Positions 1 to 9,067 of a stretch of DNA of 64,000 nucleotides are shown in pieces. Location of the stretch: positions 1-64,000 of the forward strand of contig NZ_SLVB01000014.1 of assembly GCF_004341845.1 (NCBI RefSeq), given 5' to 3'. Origin of the DNA: Novosphingobium sp. PhB165 (GTDB taxonomy: Bacteria; Pseudomonadota; Alphaproteobacteria; Sphingomonadales; Sphingomonadaceae). Below the pieces are notes generated by a model, which did not search any database, had not been told where the DNA came from, and worked only from the letters and a program-made list of their open reading frames with translations. A program made the translations under genes and the position numbers. The first letter of the stretch is position 1; each line of letters opens with the position of its first letter.

Positions 1-48
1 CTTTTCGATGACAAATCGGTTCGAGTGGCAGACTTGCCTGTCCACTGA
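1..48 (+). CDS. Possible 3' end of a gene cut by the window edge
   Basis: Frame 1 is open from the first base and ends in TGA at 46-48, giving a 15-residue tail (LFDDKSVRVADLPVH). The tail is too short to identify. A GC-rich hairpin with a 6-bp stem follows at 100-114, which suits the end of a transcription unit. It could equally be non-coding. Confidence 0.25.
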   Translation, partial: LFDDKSVRVADLPVH

Positions 49-474
49 TCAAGATTGAGCCTTTCCTAAACAGGCCATTCCTGGAGTGCCGGCACCTGCC
101 GGCCCGAAGGGCCGTATGTGGGACATTCGCGACTTTCTGGTTCTGAGTGCCCGACTCAGGAAACCAGACGCTCCCAACGTCCCGCTTGCTAAAAATCCAT
201 CGGCGGCAACCGCCCGTTTTCAGCCATTCAGGCCGACCATGATCAACACTGATAGCTGCCGCAATACTTGCGTCTGGCGCGCGCCAATTTTTTTGGAGCG
301 CCTCATTTCATTGAAATTGCACCACCGGCCCTAGGAATGAAGCTGCACCGACCTCGGGTTTCCCCTGATGGCTACGGTTACATCGGTGCCATAGCCTCGG
401 CCACGCAAACCTCGATCCGCGGAAGGTCACGCATCGGATCATCGAAGGAAGTCTTTCAAGAGGATGGCAATCTC
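49..474. other. Intergenic stretch without a convincing gene
   Basis: Short open frames occur but none has a ribosome site, recognisable motif or plausible composition. The frame open from 268 runs into the next gene and is better read as its untranslated leader. One hairpin, CGGCCC-GAA-GGGCCG at 100-114, is the only structure seen; it has no T-run after it. Confidence 0.5.
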
Positions 475-1746
475 ATGGCCTCGGCGCATTCCAACCCAAC
501 CTCTGACCTCCTGCCGGATTCGGCTATCAGCGACGCCTACATCTATCTGCTCGGCCGGCTGCTGATTACCCGGCAGCAGCAAGTCGACTTTGACGAGGAA
601 GGATTTGTCTGGAACGAATTGGTCCATCGCAAACCAGGCCAGGTTGCCTGGCCGAACCCAAACCTCGATGTCGCCTATTCCGAGGCATGGGTGACAATCG
701 ACGAAGTCAGCACGCTGCTGGTGACAGTGCCCGAGATCACAGGCCGTTACTATACAGTGGAGTTCATCAACGGATGGGGCGAAACGCTGGCCAACCTCAA
801 CGAACGTTGCCACCCCGACCATCCGAATGGGTTGTTCGCCATATGCTTCCAAGGCAGCGACGTCGAAGTCCCCAGCGGCGCCTTGCGCGTGGATGTGCCG
901 GCGAAAACCATGCGCGTGCTGCTTCGCGTCGAACTCGGGGCGAATTGGGATGAGGCCATCGCTCTCCAGCACCAGTTTAATTTCGAGATTTGGGGAAAAC
1001 TGCAGGCGCCTGAAATTCCCCGTACCGTGATGTTCGACATGGCACATCTACCTGGCGTTGAAGCATTCGAGTCCGCCGAGCTTGCCATGCAGGAAAAGGA
1101 TCTGAGCCCACTGGACGACATGCAGGCAAAAGTTCGCGCCATCGTGAGTGAGATTGCCGATCCCGAGCGCCGGGCCGAAGTCGATCAGATAATTCGAACG
1201 AAAGCGCAGGCGGACTTTGCAGCCGCTGCGCCTTACATCGGGCGGGGCTGGATCCGCAACGGGTGGGCGCGGGAAAGCTGTTGCGGGCACTGGGGCACGG
1301 ATTGGTTGACCCGTACGACCGTAAACTACGGTGGCATCTGGGCCAATGTGATGGAGGAAGTGGTCTACTACCGCGGGGCCTTGGACAAGAACCTGAGCTG
1401 GGTGGAGGCCGACGGTACCTACTCGCTCACCTTTCCGGCGGACGCGCTGCCAGAGAAATTCGCGCGGTACTTCTGGTCGATAATCGCGGTGGATCGTCAG
1501 TTTCGCCACGTGCTGCCCAACCCACTCGAACGCTATCTGCTGAACAAGGAGTCCGGCGTAGTTAGAAGTAGCGACGGTTCGCTCACCTTGTATTTCGGCC
1601 CTGCCAAGCCGGATGATGCTCCCGATGCCAACTGGTTGCCGACGGGAGCCGGGAAGCCTTGGAGCCTGACATTTCGCTTTTATGGGCCACAAGGCGGCGT
1701 TGCTGACGGAACTTACTATCCGCCACCACTTATCCGAATTGCATGA
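475..1746 (+). CDS. DUF1254/DUF1214 domain protein
   Basis: A 423-residue protein of unknown reaction. The N-terminal half fits DUF1254 (AYIYLLGRLL, then WPNPNLDVAYSEAW and a GRYYTVEFINGWG segment around residues 25-105). The C-terminal third fits DUF1214 (FWSIIAVD, a long polar stretch, then LTLYFGP, NWLPTGAGKPWSLTFRFYGP and a DGTYYPPP ending). Start chosen at ATG 475, preceded by AAGAGGA; an in-frame start exists at 268 but would add 69 residues unlike the family. No signal peptide or membrane segment is visible from this start. It stands alone on the plus strand with about 550 bp before the next gene, so no pathway can be read from context. Family assignment is firm; function is unknown. 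Confidence 0.85.
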   Translation: MASAHSNPTSDLLPDSAISDAYIYLLGRLLITRQQQVDFDEEGFVWNELVHRKPGQVAWPNPNLDVAYSEAWVTIDEVSTLLVTVPEITGRYYTVEFINGWGETLANLNERCHPDHPNGLFAICFQGSDVEVPSGALRVDVPAKTMRVLLRVELGANWDEAIALQHQFNFEIWGKLQAPEIPRTVMFDMAHLPGVEAFESAELAMQEKDLSPLDDMQAKVRAIVSEIADPERRAEVDQIIRTKAQADFAAAAPYIGRGWIRNGWARESCCGHWGTDWLTRTTVNYGGIWANVMEEVVYYRGALDKNLSWVEADGTYSLTFPADALPEKFARYFWSIIAVDRQFRHVLPNPLERYLLNKESGVVRSSDGSLTLYFGPAKPDDAPDANWLPTGAGKPWSLTFRFYGPQGGVADGTYYPPPLIRIA

Positions 1747-2024
1747 GCCGGTTGCCAGCTGTGCGCCCAAACTTGTCGTTCGGCGGCTACTTCCGCGAGT
1801 CCGAAGGTGGACAGCCAGCCTTGTCTGGGCTGCATTCACACGAATGGTCGCAAATGGCGAATTGGCTCACTGACCTGCTCGCCTTGAATACGGAATAGTG
1901 AAAGCGCTCTATGCGCAATCGGAGCGATTGTTTTTGGCCATCCGCTGGCCCCAATCAGCGATCGCTGCTGTCGGCGTGAAGCGTGCGCTCTGCAGGGAGG
2001 CAATTTGGGCGAACGTCTGTAGTT
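1747..2024. other. Intergenic, nothing recognised
   Basis: Only short open frames (63-75 codons) without start signals are present. No hairpin with a T-run follows the DUF1254/DUF1214 gene. Confidence 0.5.
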
Positions 2025-2078
2025 CTACCCGTTCGGGTAGTCCTGAAGCCCCACCTTGGGATTGTAGCCCGACCGGGC
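2025..2078. promoter_or_regulatory. Two phased CCCG-N2-CGGG dyads, candidate operator
   Basis: CTACCCG-TT-CGGGTAG at 2025-2040 is a perfect 7+2+7 inverted repeat. GCCCG-AC-CGGGC at 2067-2078 repeats the CCCG-N2-CGGG core. The centres are 40 bp apart, about four helical turns, as expected for two dimers bound on one face. A TATAAC hexamer lies about 20 bp further down at 2100-2105. The NarL/LuxR-type regulator at 9067-9696 is a plausible ligand, since that family binds short dyads, but the link is inferred from neighbourhood only. Confidence 0.45.
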
Positions 2079-2134
2079 AGCGTGGATATCAGGCACCGTT
2101 ATAACCGTTGCTATTACGGCTCAAAGGAGAAGCA

Positions 2135-2227
2135 ATGTTCTGAGCCGTCTTATCGGCAACCGCGCTTTGCCTTGCCGCGCCCGTGGCAACCGAGATTACG
2201 CCGTTCCTAGCACGCTCCGGTCCGCGA
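2135..2227 (+). pseudogene. Leader of a secreted protein stopped at codon 3
   Basis: A strong ribosome site (AAAGGAGAAG) precedes ATG 2135, but the frame reads ATG TTC TGA. Past the TGA the same frame continues as AVLSATALCLAAPVAT, a clean Sec signal-peptide core, followed by a few residues that lose any protein character after about 2227. The simplest reading is a decayed first gene of the cluster whose 5' end and ribosome site survive. A small regulatory leader is an alternative. Confidence 0.35.
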
Positions 2228-2294
2228 CATAAACGCCGGCGGAGACGCCCCCCGGATTGCTTACCCGACGCTCCCAGAGCCCGAGGAGATTTCC

Positions 2295-3212
2295 ATGCTA
2301 CGCATTCTAGCTACCAGCCTGATCGCCTTGTTGTCTGCCTCTTTAGCTGAAGCAAAGGTCGTGCAGTTTCCACCGACCTGCAAAGTCCAGGATATCCCAA
2401 CCAACGCTACCTCGCTGCACGTACGCATCTGCGGAAGCGGGCCCGCCGTGGTGCTGCTGCACGGTTACGGTGAAACCGGCGACATGTGGGCGCCGCTGGC
2501 CGCAGACCTTGCTCGCGATCATACGGTGATTGTGCCGGATTTGCGCGGAATGGGGCTCTCGGCACTACCAGTCGGCGGGTATGACAAGAAAACGCAAGGT
2601 CAAGACGTTGCCGGCGTCCTCGACGCGTTGAAGGTTGGCCAGATCGATCTCGTCACTCACGATATCGGCAATATGGTCGGTTTCGCCTTTGCGGCCGAGC
2701 ATCGCGATCAAGTGAAAGCCTTCGTGCTGATGGATGCGCCGCTTCCCGGCGTCGGCCCTTGGGATGAGATCCTGAAAAACCCGTTGCTTTGGCACTTCCG
2801 CTTCGGCGGTCCCGATATGGAGCGTCTCGTCGCCGGTCGCGAGCGCATTTACCTCGACCGCTTCTGGAACGAATTTTCCGCCGACCCCGCAAAGTTCGAC
2901 GAAGAGTCCCGCCAGCATTATGCTGCGCTCTATGCTCGGCCCGGCGCAATGCATGCAGGTTTCGAACAGTTCAAGGCGTTCGATCAGGACGTCAAGGACG
3001 ATCAGGCTTTCCTGGCGACCGGAAAGCTGACGATGCCGGTCCTGGCGGTCGGCGGCGATCACTCCTTCGGCCCGATGATGGCGGTGGTGATGCGCGCTGC
3101 CGCAACTAATGTGAAGGAAGGCGTCGTGCGCGACGCCGGCCATTGGCTGATGGAGGAGCAGCCGGGGCAAACCGTGTCGATGGTCCGCACCTTCCTGGAC
3201 GCACAGAAGTGA
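2295..3212 (+). CDS. Exported alpha/beta hydrolase, epoxide hydrolase/dehalogenase type
   Basis: A 305-residue alpha/beta-hydrolase. Residues 1-20 form a Sec signal peptide ending AEA, so it acts in the periplasm. The oxyanion loop HG lies at 56-57 (VVLLHGYG). The nucleophile elbow reads THDIGN with Asp123, where esterases have Ser; Asp is typical of epoxide hydrolases and fluoroacetate-type dehalogenases, which attack through an aspartyl ester. Asp255 (GGDHSFG) and His283 (DAGHWLMEE) complete the triad. The start has a GAGGAG site nearby. It is the first intact gene of a tight plus-strand cluster and overlaps the following cupin gene by 4 bp. Hydrolysis of an epoxide or a carbon-halogen bond is the best guess; the substrate is unknown. 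Confidence 0.85.
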   Translation: MLRILATSLIALLSASLAEAKVVQFPPTCKVQDIPTNATSLHVRICGSGPAVVLLHGYGETGDMWAPLAADLARDHTVIVPDLRGMGLSALPVGGYDKKTQGQDVAGVLDALKVGQIDLVTHDIGNMVGFAFAAEHRDQVKAFVLMDAPLPGVGPWDEILKNPLLWHFRFGGPDMERLVAGRERIYLDRFWNEFSADPAKFDEESRQHYAALYARPGAMHAGFEQFKAFDQDVKDDQAFLATGKLTMPVLAVGGDHSFGPMMAVVMRAAATNVKEGVVRDAGHWLMEEQPGQTVSMVRTFLDAQK

Positions 3213-3700
3213 GCCGGGTTTTGCTGCTCGCCTTCCTGGCGGGAACCACAGCCGCGACTAGCGCCCATGCCGCGCAGCGCGGCGAGATTCGCCTGACGCA
3301 GGCCGAAATCGCGGCGCAACATCCCGCTTCCGGCGGACCGGGAACCTCAGGTGTCGCCGGTATCCAGACCGTCGTTCTGGCAGGCGATCCCACGGCGGCG
3401 GGCCCGTATACGATCGAGTTGCGAGTCCCCGCGAACACCAAGATCGCGGCCCACACGCACCGCGACGATCGAACCGCAGTGGTCGTCTCGGGCACATGGC
3501 ATTTTGGCTATGGCGCGGTGGCGACCGCGGCGGCGACGAAGGCGCTGGGCCCCGGCAGCTTCTACAGTGAGCCGGGCGGCGATGCCCATTTCGCGATGAC
3601 CGGGGCTGAACCGGTGACAGTCATCATCAGCGGCTACGGCCCGACCGATACCATTTTCACCGCCGCCGCGCATTCGCAGCAAACGGAGAAGCAGCCATGA
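3209..3700 (+). CDS. Secreted small cupin-domain protein
   Basis: A 163-residue protein starting at GTG 3209, whose last two bases overlap the upstream stop (GTGA). Residues 1-21 are a signal peptide (VSRVLLLAFLAG...AHA). The mature part carries a cupin barrel with the metal motif HTHRDD and a downstream PGGDAHF motif giving further histidine. An earlier in-frame ATG at 3143 lies inside the hydrolase gene and would bury the signal peptide, so it was rejected. It overlaps the next gene by ATGA, so the three genes are translationally coupled. It may be a periplasmic metal-dependent enzyme or binding protein acting with the hydrolase; no reaction can be assigned. Confidence 0.75.
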   Translation: MSRVLLLAFLAGTTAATSAHAAQRGEIRLTQAEIAAQHPASGGPGTSGVAGIQTVVLAGDPTAAGPYTIELRVPANTKIAAHTHRDDRTAVVVSGTWHFGYGAVATAAATKALGPGSFYSEPGGDAHFAMTGAEPVTVIISGYGPTDTIFTAAAHSQQTEKQP

Positions 3701-4308
3701 CCTCACCCGCAATCATCCGTGATCCGATCGCCGACCATATGCTGACGCCGGAAAACGCGGCGCTGATCATTATCGATTTCCAGCCGGTCCAGGTTGGATC
3801 GATCGTTACGATGAACAAGCGGCTGTTGGTCAAGAACGTTGCGGCCCTTGCCCGCACCGCCAAGCTTTACGGCCTTCCTGTTGTCCTCTCGACCGTCAAT
3901 GTCGCGACCGGACGAAACATGCCGACGATCCATCAGATCACCGATCTGCTGCCGGACGTCTCTCCCATCGATCGCACGTCGATCAACGCATGGGAGGATG
4001 AGGATTTCGTGGCCGCCGTGAAGGCCACCGGCCGGTCCAAACTCGTTATGGTGGCGCTGTGGACCGAGGTGTGCCTTGTCTTTCCCGCGCTCGACGCGCT
4101 GCGAGCAGGCTATGAGGTCTATGTCGTCGTCGACGCCGTCGCCGGTACGTCCGAAGCAGCGCATCAAGCGGGGATCGACCGCTTGGTCCAGGCAGGGGCC
4201 GTTCCCGTCAGCTGGATCCAGTTCGCTTGCGAACTCCAGCGCGACTGGGCGCGCGATGCGACCGTCCCAGGCTTCGCAGATATCGTCTTCGCAGAGGTTG
4301 GCCACTGA
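3697..4308 (+). CDS. Isochorismatase-family cysteine hydrolase
   Basis: A 203-residue protein with the catalytic triad of the isochorismatase-like hydrolases: Asp27 (IIIDFQP), Lys115 (TGRSKLVMVAL) and Cys126 (WTEVCLVFPALDA). Members hydrolyse amides, ureas or vinyl ethers; the C-terminal WIQFACELQRDW segment resembles the YcaC-like branch. No signal peptide, so cytoplasmic. The ATG overlaps the upstream TGA (ATGA), with a CGGAGAAG ribosome site inside the cupin gene. It is the third gene of the coupled set with the hydrolase and cupin. Confidence 0.85.
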   Translation: MTSPAIIRDPIADHMLTPENAALIIIDFQPVQVGSIVTMNKRLLVKNVAALARTAKLYGLPVVLSTVNVATGRNMPTIHQITDLLPDVSPIDRTSINAWEDEDFVAAVKATGRSKLVMVALWTEVCLVFPALDALRAGYEVYVVVDAVAGTSEAAHQAGIDRLVQAGAVPVSWIQFACELQRDWARDATVPGFADIVFAEVGH

Positions 4309-4344
4309 CGGCGACGAACCGTCCATCTATCAATCCAAATCTCG

Positions 4345-5067
4345 ATGGAAATCCATATGACTGATGAAAAGCGCAATGTTCTCGTCATTGGCGGCAGCCG
4401 CGGTATCGGTGCCGCCATCGTGCAGCGATTTGCCGAGGCAGGCGACCGGGTGACTTTCTCCTACGCAGGGTCTGCAGACGCGGCGGCTGCGCTCCAGAAA
4501 AACACGGGCGCCGTTGCGATCCGTTCGGATGCTGCGGATCGCGAGGCGGTCGTCGCCCTGGTCAAGTCGCGGGGTAAACTGGATGTTCTGGTGATCAACG
4601 CCGGGGCGCTCGTGCTTGGCAATCCGCTCGACCTGGATGCTGATGCGGTCGATCGGATGATCGATCTCAATGTCCGCGCACCATATCATGCGGCCGTCGA
4701 GGCTGCTCGTACGATGGGAGACGGCGGCCGCATCGTCATGATCGGATCCGTCAATGGTGACCGGATGCCCTTTGAGGGCGGAGCGGCTTATGCGCTGACC
4801 AAATCGGCGATGCAGGGTATGGCCCGCGGGCTGGCGCGTGACTTCGGCGGGCGCAACATCACCGTCAATGTCGTCCAGCCGGGACCGACCGATACCGACA
4901 TGAATCCCGGCGACGGCCCGATGAGTGATTTCATGCACGGCTTCATGGCGATCAAGCGCCACGTCCGTCCCATGGAAGTCGCGGGCATGGTGGCCTGGCT
5001 CGCCGGACCGGATGCGGGCGCTGTTACCGGCGCTATGCACACCATCGATGGCGGCTTCGGAGCCTGA
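4345..5067 (+). CDS. bdcA: BdcA-like short-chain dehydrogenase/reductase
   Basis: A 240-residue classical SDR. The nucleotide motif is GGSRGIG at 16-22 and the catalytic residues are Ser135, Tyr149 and Lys153. It shares long stretches with Escherichia coli BdcA (YjgI) as I know that sequence: ILGGSRGIGAAIV-type start, HAxVEAAR, GSVNGDRMP, QGMARGLARDFG, NVVQPGP.DTD, and AGMVAWLAGP...VTGAMHTIDG.FGA at the end. BdcA binds cyclic di-GMP and affects biofilm dispersal, but it is also a probable oxidoreductase, and here the neighbours are catabolic. ATG 4357 is an alternative start, four residues in. The gene lies 36 bp after the isochorismatase-family gene on the same strand. Confidence 0.8.
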   Translation: MEIHMTDEKRNVLVIGGSRGIGAAIVQRFAEAGDRVTFSYAGSADAAAALQKNTGAVAIRSDAADREAVVALVKSRGKLDVLVINAGALVLGNPLDLDADAVDRMIDLNVRAPYHAAVEAARTMGDGGRIVMIGSVNGDRMPFEGGAAYALTKSAMQGMARGLARDFGGRNITVNVVQPGPTDTDMNPGDGPMSDFMHGFMAIKRHVRPMEVAGMVAWLAGPDAGAVTGAMHTIDGGFGA

Positions 5068-5147
5068 GACGTTCGCTGCCCGCGCGGCATGGCTTGCGCC
5101 AAGCCTGACGCAATGCCCCTGTGCAATTTGATCAAAGGACCAAGCCT

Positions 5148-5927
5148 ATGAACGTCGATCTCAGCGGCAAGACCGCACTTGTCACTGGTTCGACCGAGGG
5201 CATCGGTTTCGCCGTCGCGCAGGGTCTGGCCAAAGCTGGCGCGGCGGTGGTGATCAATGGCCGCGCTCAAGCGAAGGTAGACGCTGCTGTCGCGCGTATC
5301 GGCGGAAGCGCGCGCGGCGTCGCTGCAGACCTAGCGACGGCCGCCGGGCACGATCTTCTGGTCGGAGAAGTGCCGCAGGCGGATATCGTTGTGAGCAATC
5401 TCGGCATCTTCCAGCCCATCGATTTCTTCGACGCGGACGATGCCGTCTGGGACCGACATTGGCAGGTCAATGTGATGGCAGGCGTGCGCCTCGCCCGATT
5501 CTATTTGCCCAAAATGCAAGCGGCTGGTTGGGGCCGTTTCCTGCTGCTCGGGTCGGAATCTGCCTTCAACATTCCCGCTGACATGATTCACTATGGCGTC
5601 AGCAAGACGGCTGACGTCGCTCTCGCCCGCGGTCTGGCGAAGCGCATGGCCGGCACCGGGGTTACGGTGAACTCGGTTCTGCCTGGGCCTACGCTGTCCG
5701 AAGGCGTTGCTGCGATGCTGGAAAACGAACGGGCCGCATCGGGCAAACCGATTGAGGAGGTCGCTGCTTCGTTCGTGCGTGCCTCTCGCTCAACGTCGAT
5801 TATCCAGCGGGCGGCGTCTGTGGAGGAGGTCGCGAACATGTTTGTATATCTCGCATCGCCACTGGCCTCGGCGACGACCGGCGCGGCGCTCCGGGTCGAT
5901 GGAGGGGTTATCGATACTCTGATGTGA
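5148..5927 (+). CDS. Short-chain dehydrogenase/reductase
   Basis: A 259-residue classical SDR. The cofactor motif is TGSTEGIG at 13-20. The catalytic Ser136, Tyr149 and Lys153 lie in a GSESAFNIP...HYGVSK context and the enzyme ends in the family's typical ATTGAALRVDGG. ATG 5148 was chosen for the AAAGGA site 8 bp upstream; the frame is open nine codons earlier. It differs from its BdcA-like neighbour, so this is not a recent duplication. Together the two SDRs suggest oxidation or reduction of an alcohol or ketone generated by the exported hydrolase. Substrate unknown. Confidence 0.85.
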   Translation: MNVDLSGKTALVTGSTEGIGFAVAQGLAKAGAAVVINGRAQAKVDAAVARIGGSARGVAADLATAAGHDLLVGEVPQADIVVSNLGIFQPIDFFDADDAVWDRHWQVNVMAGVRLARFYLPKMQAAGWGRFLLLGSESAFNIPADMIHYGVSKTADVALARGLAKRMAGTGVTVNSVLPGPTLSEGVAAMLENERAASGKPIEEVAASFVRASRSTSIIQRAASVEEVANMFVYLASPLASATTGAALRVDGGVIDTLM

Positions 5928-6031
5928 GCCCGGATGTGGCGATTGGAGATTGCCGAAAATGCAAGCGTTGTCCATACGGTGCTCATTGGTGGGGGGGATC
6001 TGGCCTCCGGTAGTGGGAAGAGGCCAGCTGA

Positions 6032-9000
6032 ATGACCCGGTCTTGCAAAACCAGACTTGGCCACCTTGCGTTTTCGATAACACTACAGTTCGTCGGAACT
6101 GCCTGCCTGGCCCAATCAGCCTCCCCCGGTTTCGAAGCGTATAAGCACGTCCGCGCTGCGGTCGACGATGGCGCCCCTGACGGTCTCCTGAGAATTGCGC
6201 AGACGTCCGACGGCTACATCTGGCTTGCCGGCGACGCACTCTATCGCTTCGATGGCGCGACCTTCGAGCGGATTGACTGGCCGCAAGGGTCGGGCAAGCG
6301 TCACGCGTCGCCCTCAACGCTCATGGTAAGCGACCGCGGCGAGCTTTGGGTCGGATTGCGGGACACTGGCGGGGTTGCCGTTTACCGGCAAGGCGAACTG
6401 CGGGATATGCATATGCCCGATCCACCGCGGGGCCTGGCCGCTCTTGCACAAGCGCCCGATGGAACAGTCTGGGCGTCCTCCATGTCGCTTGACAAGCGGC
6501 TGGAGCGGAAACGCGGGAACCGGTGGGAGCGCGTGGACGAAGCGCTGGGTCTGCCGCGCGGGTATATCATGGACCTGATCGTGGCGCGAAGCGGCAGGCT
6601 GTGGATCGCGCTCAGCGCCGAGAATGGAGAAAGCGGCTCGCTGGCGTATCTCGACCCCCACGCGGTACGGTTTCAAAGAGTGCCTGTGCAACTTTCGGGC
6701 CGCCCCAAGATCGCGCTCGATCATAGTGGAGCGCTCTGGGTCTCGGACGCAGCGGGAACGCGCATTTTGTTCGACGCCCGGGGCATGCGCAAGCAATCGA
6801 CCATCACTTTTCCCGCAGTGCCCGGTGTCACCCGCGCCGCTATTGCGTTCGATCGCAGCGGTGGGCTTTGGGGCACGACGGCGTCTGTCGGAATTTTCCA
6901 CATTGCCAGCCCCCAAGCCCCGTTTGCCGGTCCCGGAACGCGGGTTCGCCGGTTCGATGCGGCCAACGGCCTCACTTCGGACACCACCTATGCCCCGTTT
7001 GTCGACCGTGAGGGGAATGTCTGGATCACGACGGAAAACGGAATAGATCAGTTCCGCCGGTCCGCGGCACCACAGGACACCGCCGTGTCCAGCGATTCAC
7101 AGCACGGCCTTTCGATGGCCCGGGCGAAAGACGGGAGCATTTATGTGGGTTCGCGCGGGACAGTGTTTCGCGTGTCCGCGAACGGTGCAGCGGCACCAAT
7201 CCTGAAGTTGCGCACCGATGAAATTTCCATGTGCCCTGCCCGAGGCGAGGGGGTCTGGGTTATCGAGCCCGGCCAGCTCATTCTGCTGCAAGGCCAGCGA
7301 GCGCAGAGGCTGCCCGGTTATCCGGGAGGAGAAGCCAAGATCGCCTGCGCCGAAGATGCCGCTGGGCGCCTCTGGCTTGGCCTGGCCAGCGGCGTGCTCC
7401 TATGGCGAGACTCATCGGGCTGGCATCGGGCCAACGGAGCGCTGGACAGCCTCAAGATTTGGGATTTGACCACGACGGCGTCCGGTGATCTTGCTCTCAT
7501 CATCCCGCCCGACGTCGCCATTCTCCACGGCAATCGGCTTGAGAAGATCAGTCTGGAGCGCACGGGTATCGGAACGCCCTGGGCGGTGATGCCCGGCAAT
7601 GGCCTGACCTCGCAAGACTTGTTCGTCAGCGGAAGCGCAGGCCTTGCCCGAAAGCGCGGCAATCAATTGCGAATTCTCGCCGAAAACCGCTTCCCCTGGA
7701 TCACTTGGGTAAGGACGCTCCAGCAGACAAGGGACGGCAAAACTTGGCTGTTCAGCAGAACCGGGGTGTACCAGCTTGCCACGGCCGATCTGGACCGCGC
7801 GTTCGAAGATCCACACGCACCGCTGCCTTTTATCAAATTTGACGCGTTGGACGGGCTGGCGAGCACGGTTCAGCAAGGCGGCTTCGCAGGCCCGCAATCC
7901 GCCGTTGGGGGAGACGGCAGAATCTGGTTCCTCAATCGGCAGGGCGCGGCCTTCTTCGACCCCGCGAAACTTCAGCCGAACATCATGCCCCCGCCCTTGA
8001 CTATCCGGTCGCTTGAGAGCGGCGGCAGAACATGGCGCGATCCGGTCAATGTCACCCTTCCACCCGATACGCGCACGGTCAACATCGTTTACGCAGGGCT
8101 AAGCTTCACGGTCCCGCAGCGTGTGCAGTTCCGGTACAGGCTGCAGGGCGTCGACGACGCCTGGATCGATGCGGGCGCGCGGCGGACTGCTTCCTATACC
8201 AACCTCGGGCCGGGCAGATACAGCTTTCGCGTCATCGCACGAAACAGCGGCGGCGTGTGGAACCGTCAGGGGGCCACTCTGGCATTCGAAATCGAGCCCA
8301 CCTTCATGCAGAGTTGGCCGTTCAAGTTGATGTGCGCGGCGGCGATACTGGCGCTGATGTGGCTTGCCTATTCGTTGCGGCTGCGCACTGTGGCCGACCG
8401 CATCCGCATGCGCATGGCCGAACGGGCGGAGGAACGCGAGAGGATCGCGCGTGAACTGCACGACACGCTTTTACAGTCTGTTCAGTCGCTCACGCTTCGC
8501 TTTCAGCTTGCGGCAGACGATCTGCCGGACGGGACGCCCGCGCGGGCCTCGCTCATCACCGCGATCGACACGGCGGACAAGGTCATAGCGGAGGGTCGCG
8601 ATCGGGTGCGTGAACTACGCACGCAGCAGGATGGCGACTTGCAGCAGATCATTTGCGACCTCATTGCACGGCTCGAGTTCAGCCCGTCCGTCGTCACAAC
8701 GATCTCCTCCGACGGAGAGGCGTGGCCACTTGAGCCGGCAGCGCTCGAGGAAATCACCCGGATCGCAAGTGAGGCACTTTTCAACATCCGCCGCCATGCC
8801 CAAACCACTGAGTTGAGTGTCGAGGTTCACCACGGAGCAAATCTGCAGATCCGTTTTGCGGACAATGGTTGCGGCATAGACGCAGAAGTAGCCCGGGTGG
8901 GAGAGAAAGCTGGACACTACGGATTGGTCGGCATGACCGAACGCGCGCGGCGGCTGCGTGGCCGCCTTGTCATCCAGCGGCGCGCCGATCACGGCACCGA

Positions 9001-9067
9001 AGTCTTGCTGACGGTTCCAGGAGCGATCGCCTACCAGTCCCGCAAATCACGACGATGGAGTTTCTGA
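6032..9067 (+). CDS. Propeller-sensor histidine kinase
   Basis: A 1011-residue membrane sensor kinase. The N-terminus is an export signal (to about residue 28). Residues about 40-680 are a chain of two-component-regulator propeller blades (repeated DG.IW or GELWVG type strands such as TSDGYIWLAGD, DRGELWVGL, DREGNVWITT), forming a periplasmic ligand-binding double propeller. A Y_Y_Y domain follows at about 690-755 (FRYRLQGVDDAW), then one membrane helix at about 762-783. A HisKA_3 dimerisation domain follows with phospho-acceptor His near 810 (RERIARELHDTLLQ). A HATPase domain with N-box and DNGCGID motif is at about 900-1000. The stop overlaps the next start (TGATG). It most likely senses a sugar, glycan or other periplasmic ligand linked to the cluster just upstream. 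Confidence 0.92.
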   Translation: MTRSCKTRLGHLAFSITLQFVGTACLAQSASPGFEAYKHVRAAVDDGAPDGLLRIAQTSDGYIWLAGDALYRFDGATFERIDWPQGSGKRHASPSTLMVSDRGELWVGLRDTGGVAVYRQGELRDMHMPDPPRGLAALAQAPDGTVWASSMSLDKRLERKRGNRWERVDEALGLPRGYIMDLIVARSGRLWIALSAENGESGSLAYLDPHAVRFQRVPVQLSGRPKIALDHSGALWVSDAAGTRILFDARGMRKQSTITFPAVPGVTRAAIAFDRSGGLWGTTASVGIFHIASPQAPFAGPGTRVRRFDAANGLTSDTTYAPFVDREGNVWITTENGIDQFRRSAAPQDTAVSSDSQHGLSMARAKDGSIYVGSRGTVFRVSANGAAAPILKLRTDEISMCPARGEGVWVIEPGQLILLQGQRAQRLPGYPGGEAKIACAEDAAGRLWLGLASGVLLWRDSSGWHRANGALDSLKIWDLTTTASGDLALIIPPDVAILHGNRLEKISLERTGIGTPWAVMPGNGLTSQDLFVSGSAGLARKRGNQLRILAENRFPWITWVRTLQQTRDGKTWLFSRTGVYQLATADLDRAFEDPHAPLPFIKFDALDGLASTVQQGGFAGPQSAVGGDGRIWFLNRQGAAFFDPAKLQPNIMPPPLTIRSLESGGRTWRDPVNVTLPPDTRTVNIVYAGLSFTVPQRVQFRYRLQGVDDAWIDAGARRTASYTNLGPGRYSFRVIARNSGGVWNRQGATLAFEIEPTFMQSWPFKLMCAAAILALMWLAYSLRLRTVADRIRMRMAERAEERERIARELHDTLLQSVQSLTLRFQLAADDLPDGTPARASLITAIDTADKVIAEGRDRVRELRTQQDGDLQQIICDLIARLEFSPSVVTTISSDGEAWPLEPAALEEITRIASEALFNIRRHAQTTELSVEVHHGANLQIRFADNGCGIDAEVARVGEKAGHYGLVGMTERARRLRGRLVIQRRADHGTEVLLTVPGAIAYQSRKSRRWSF

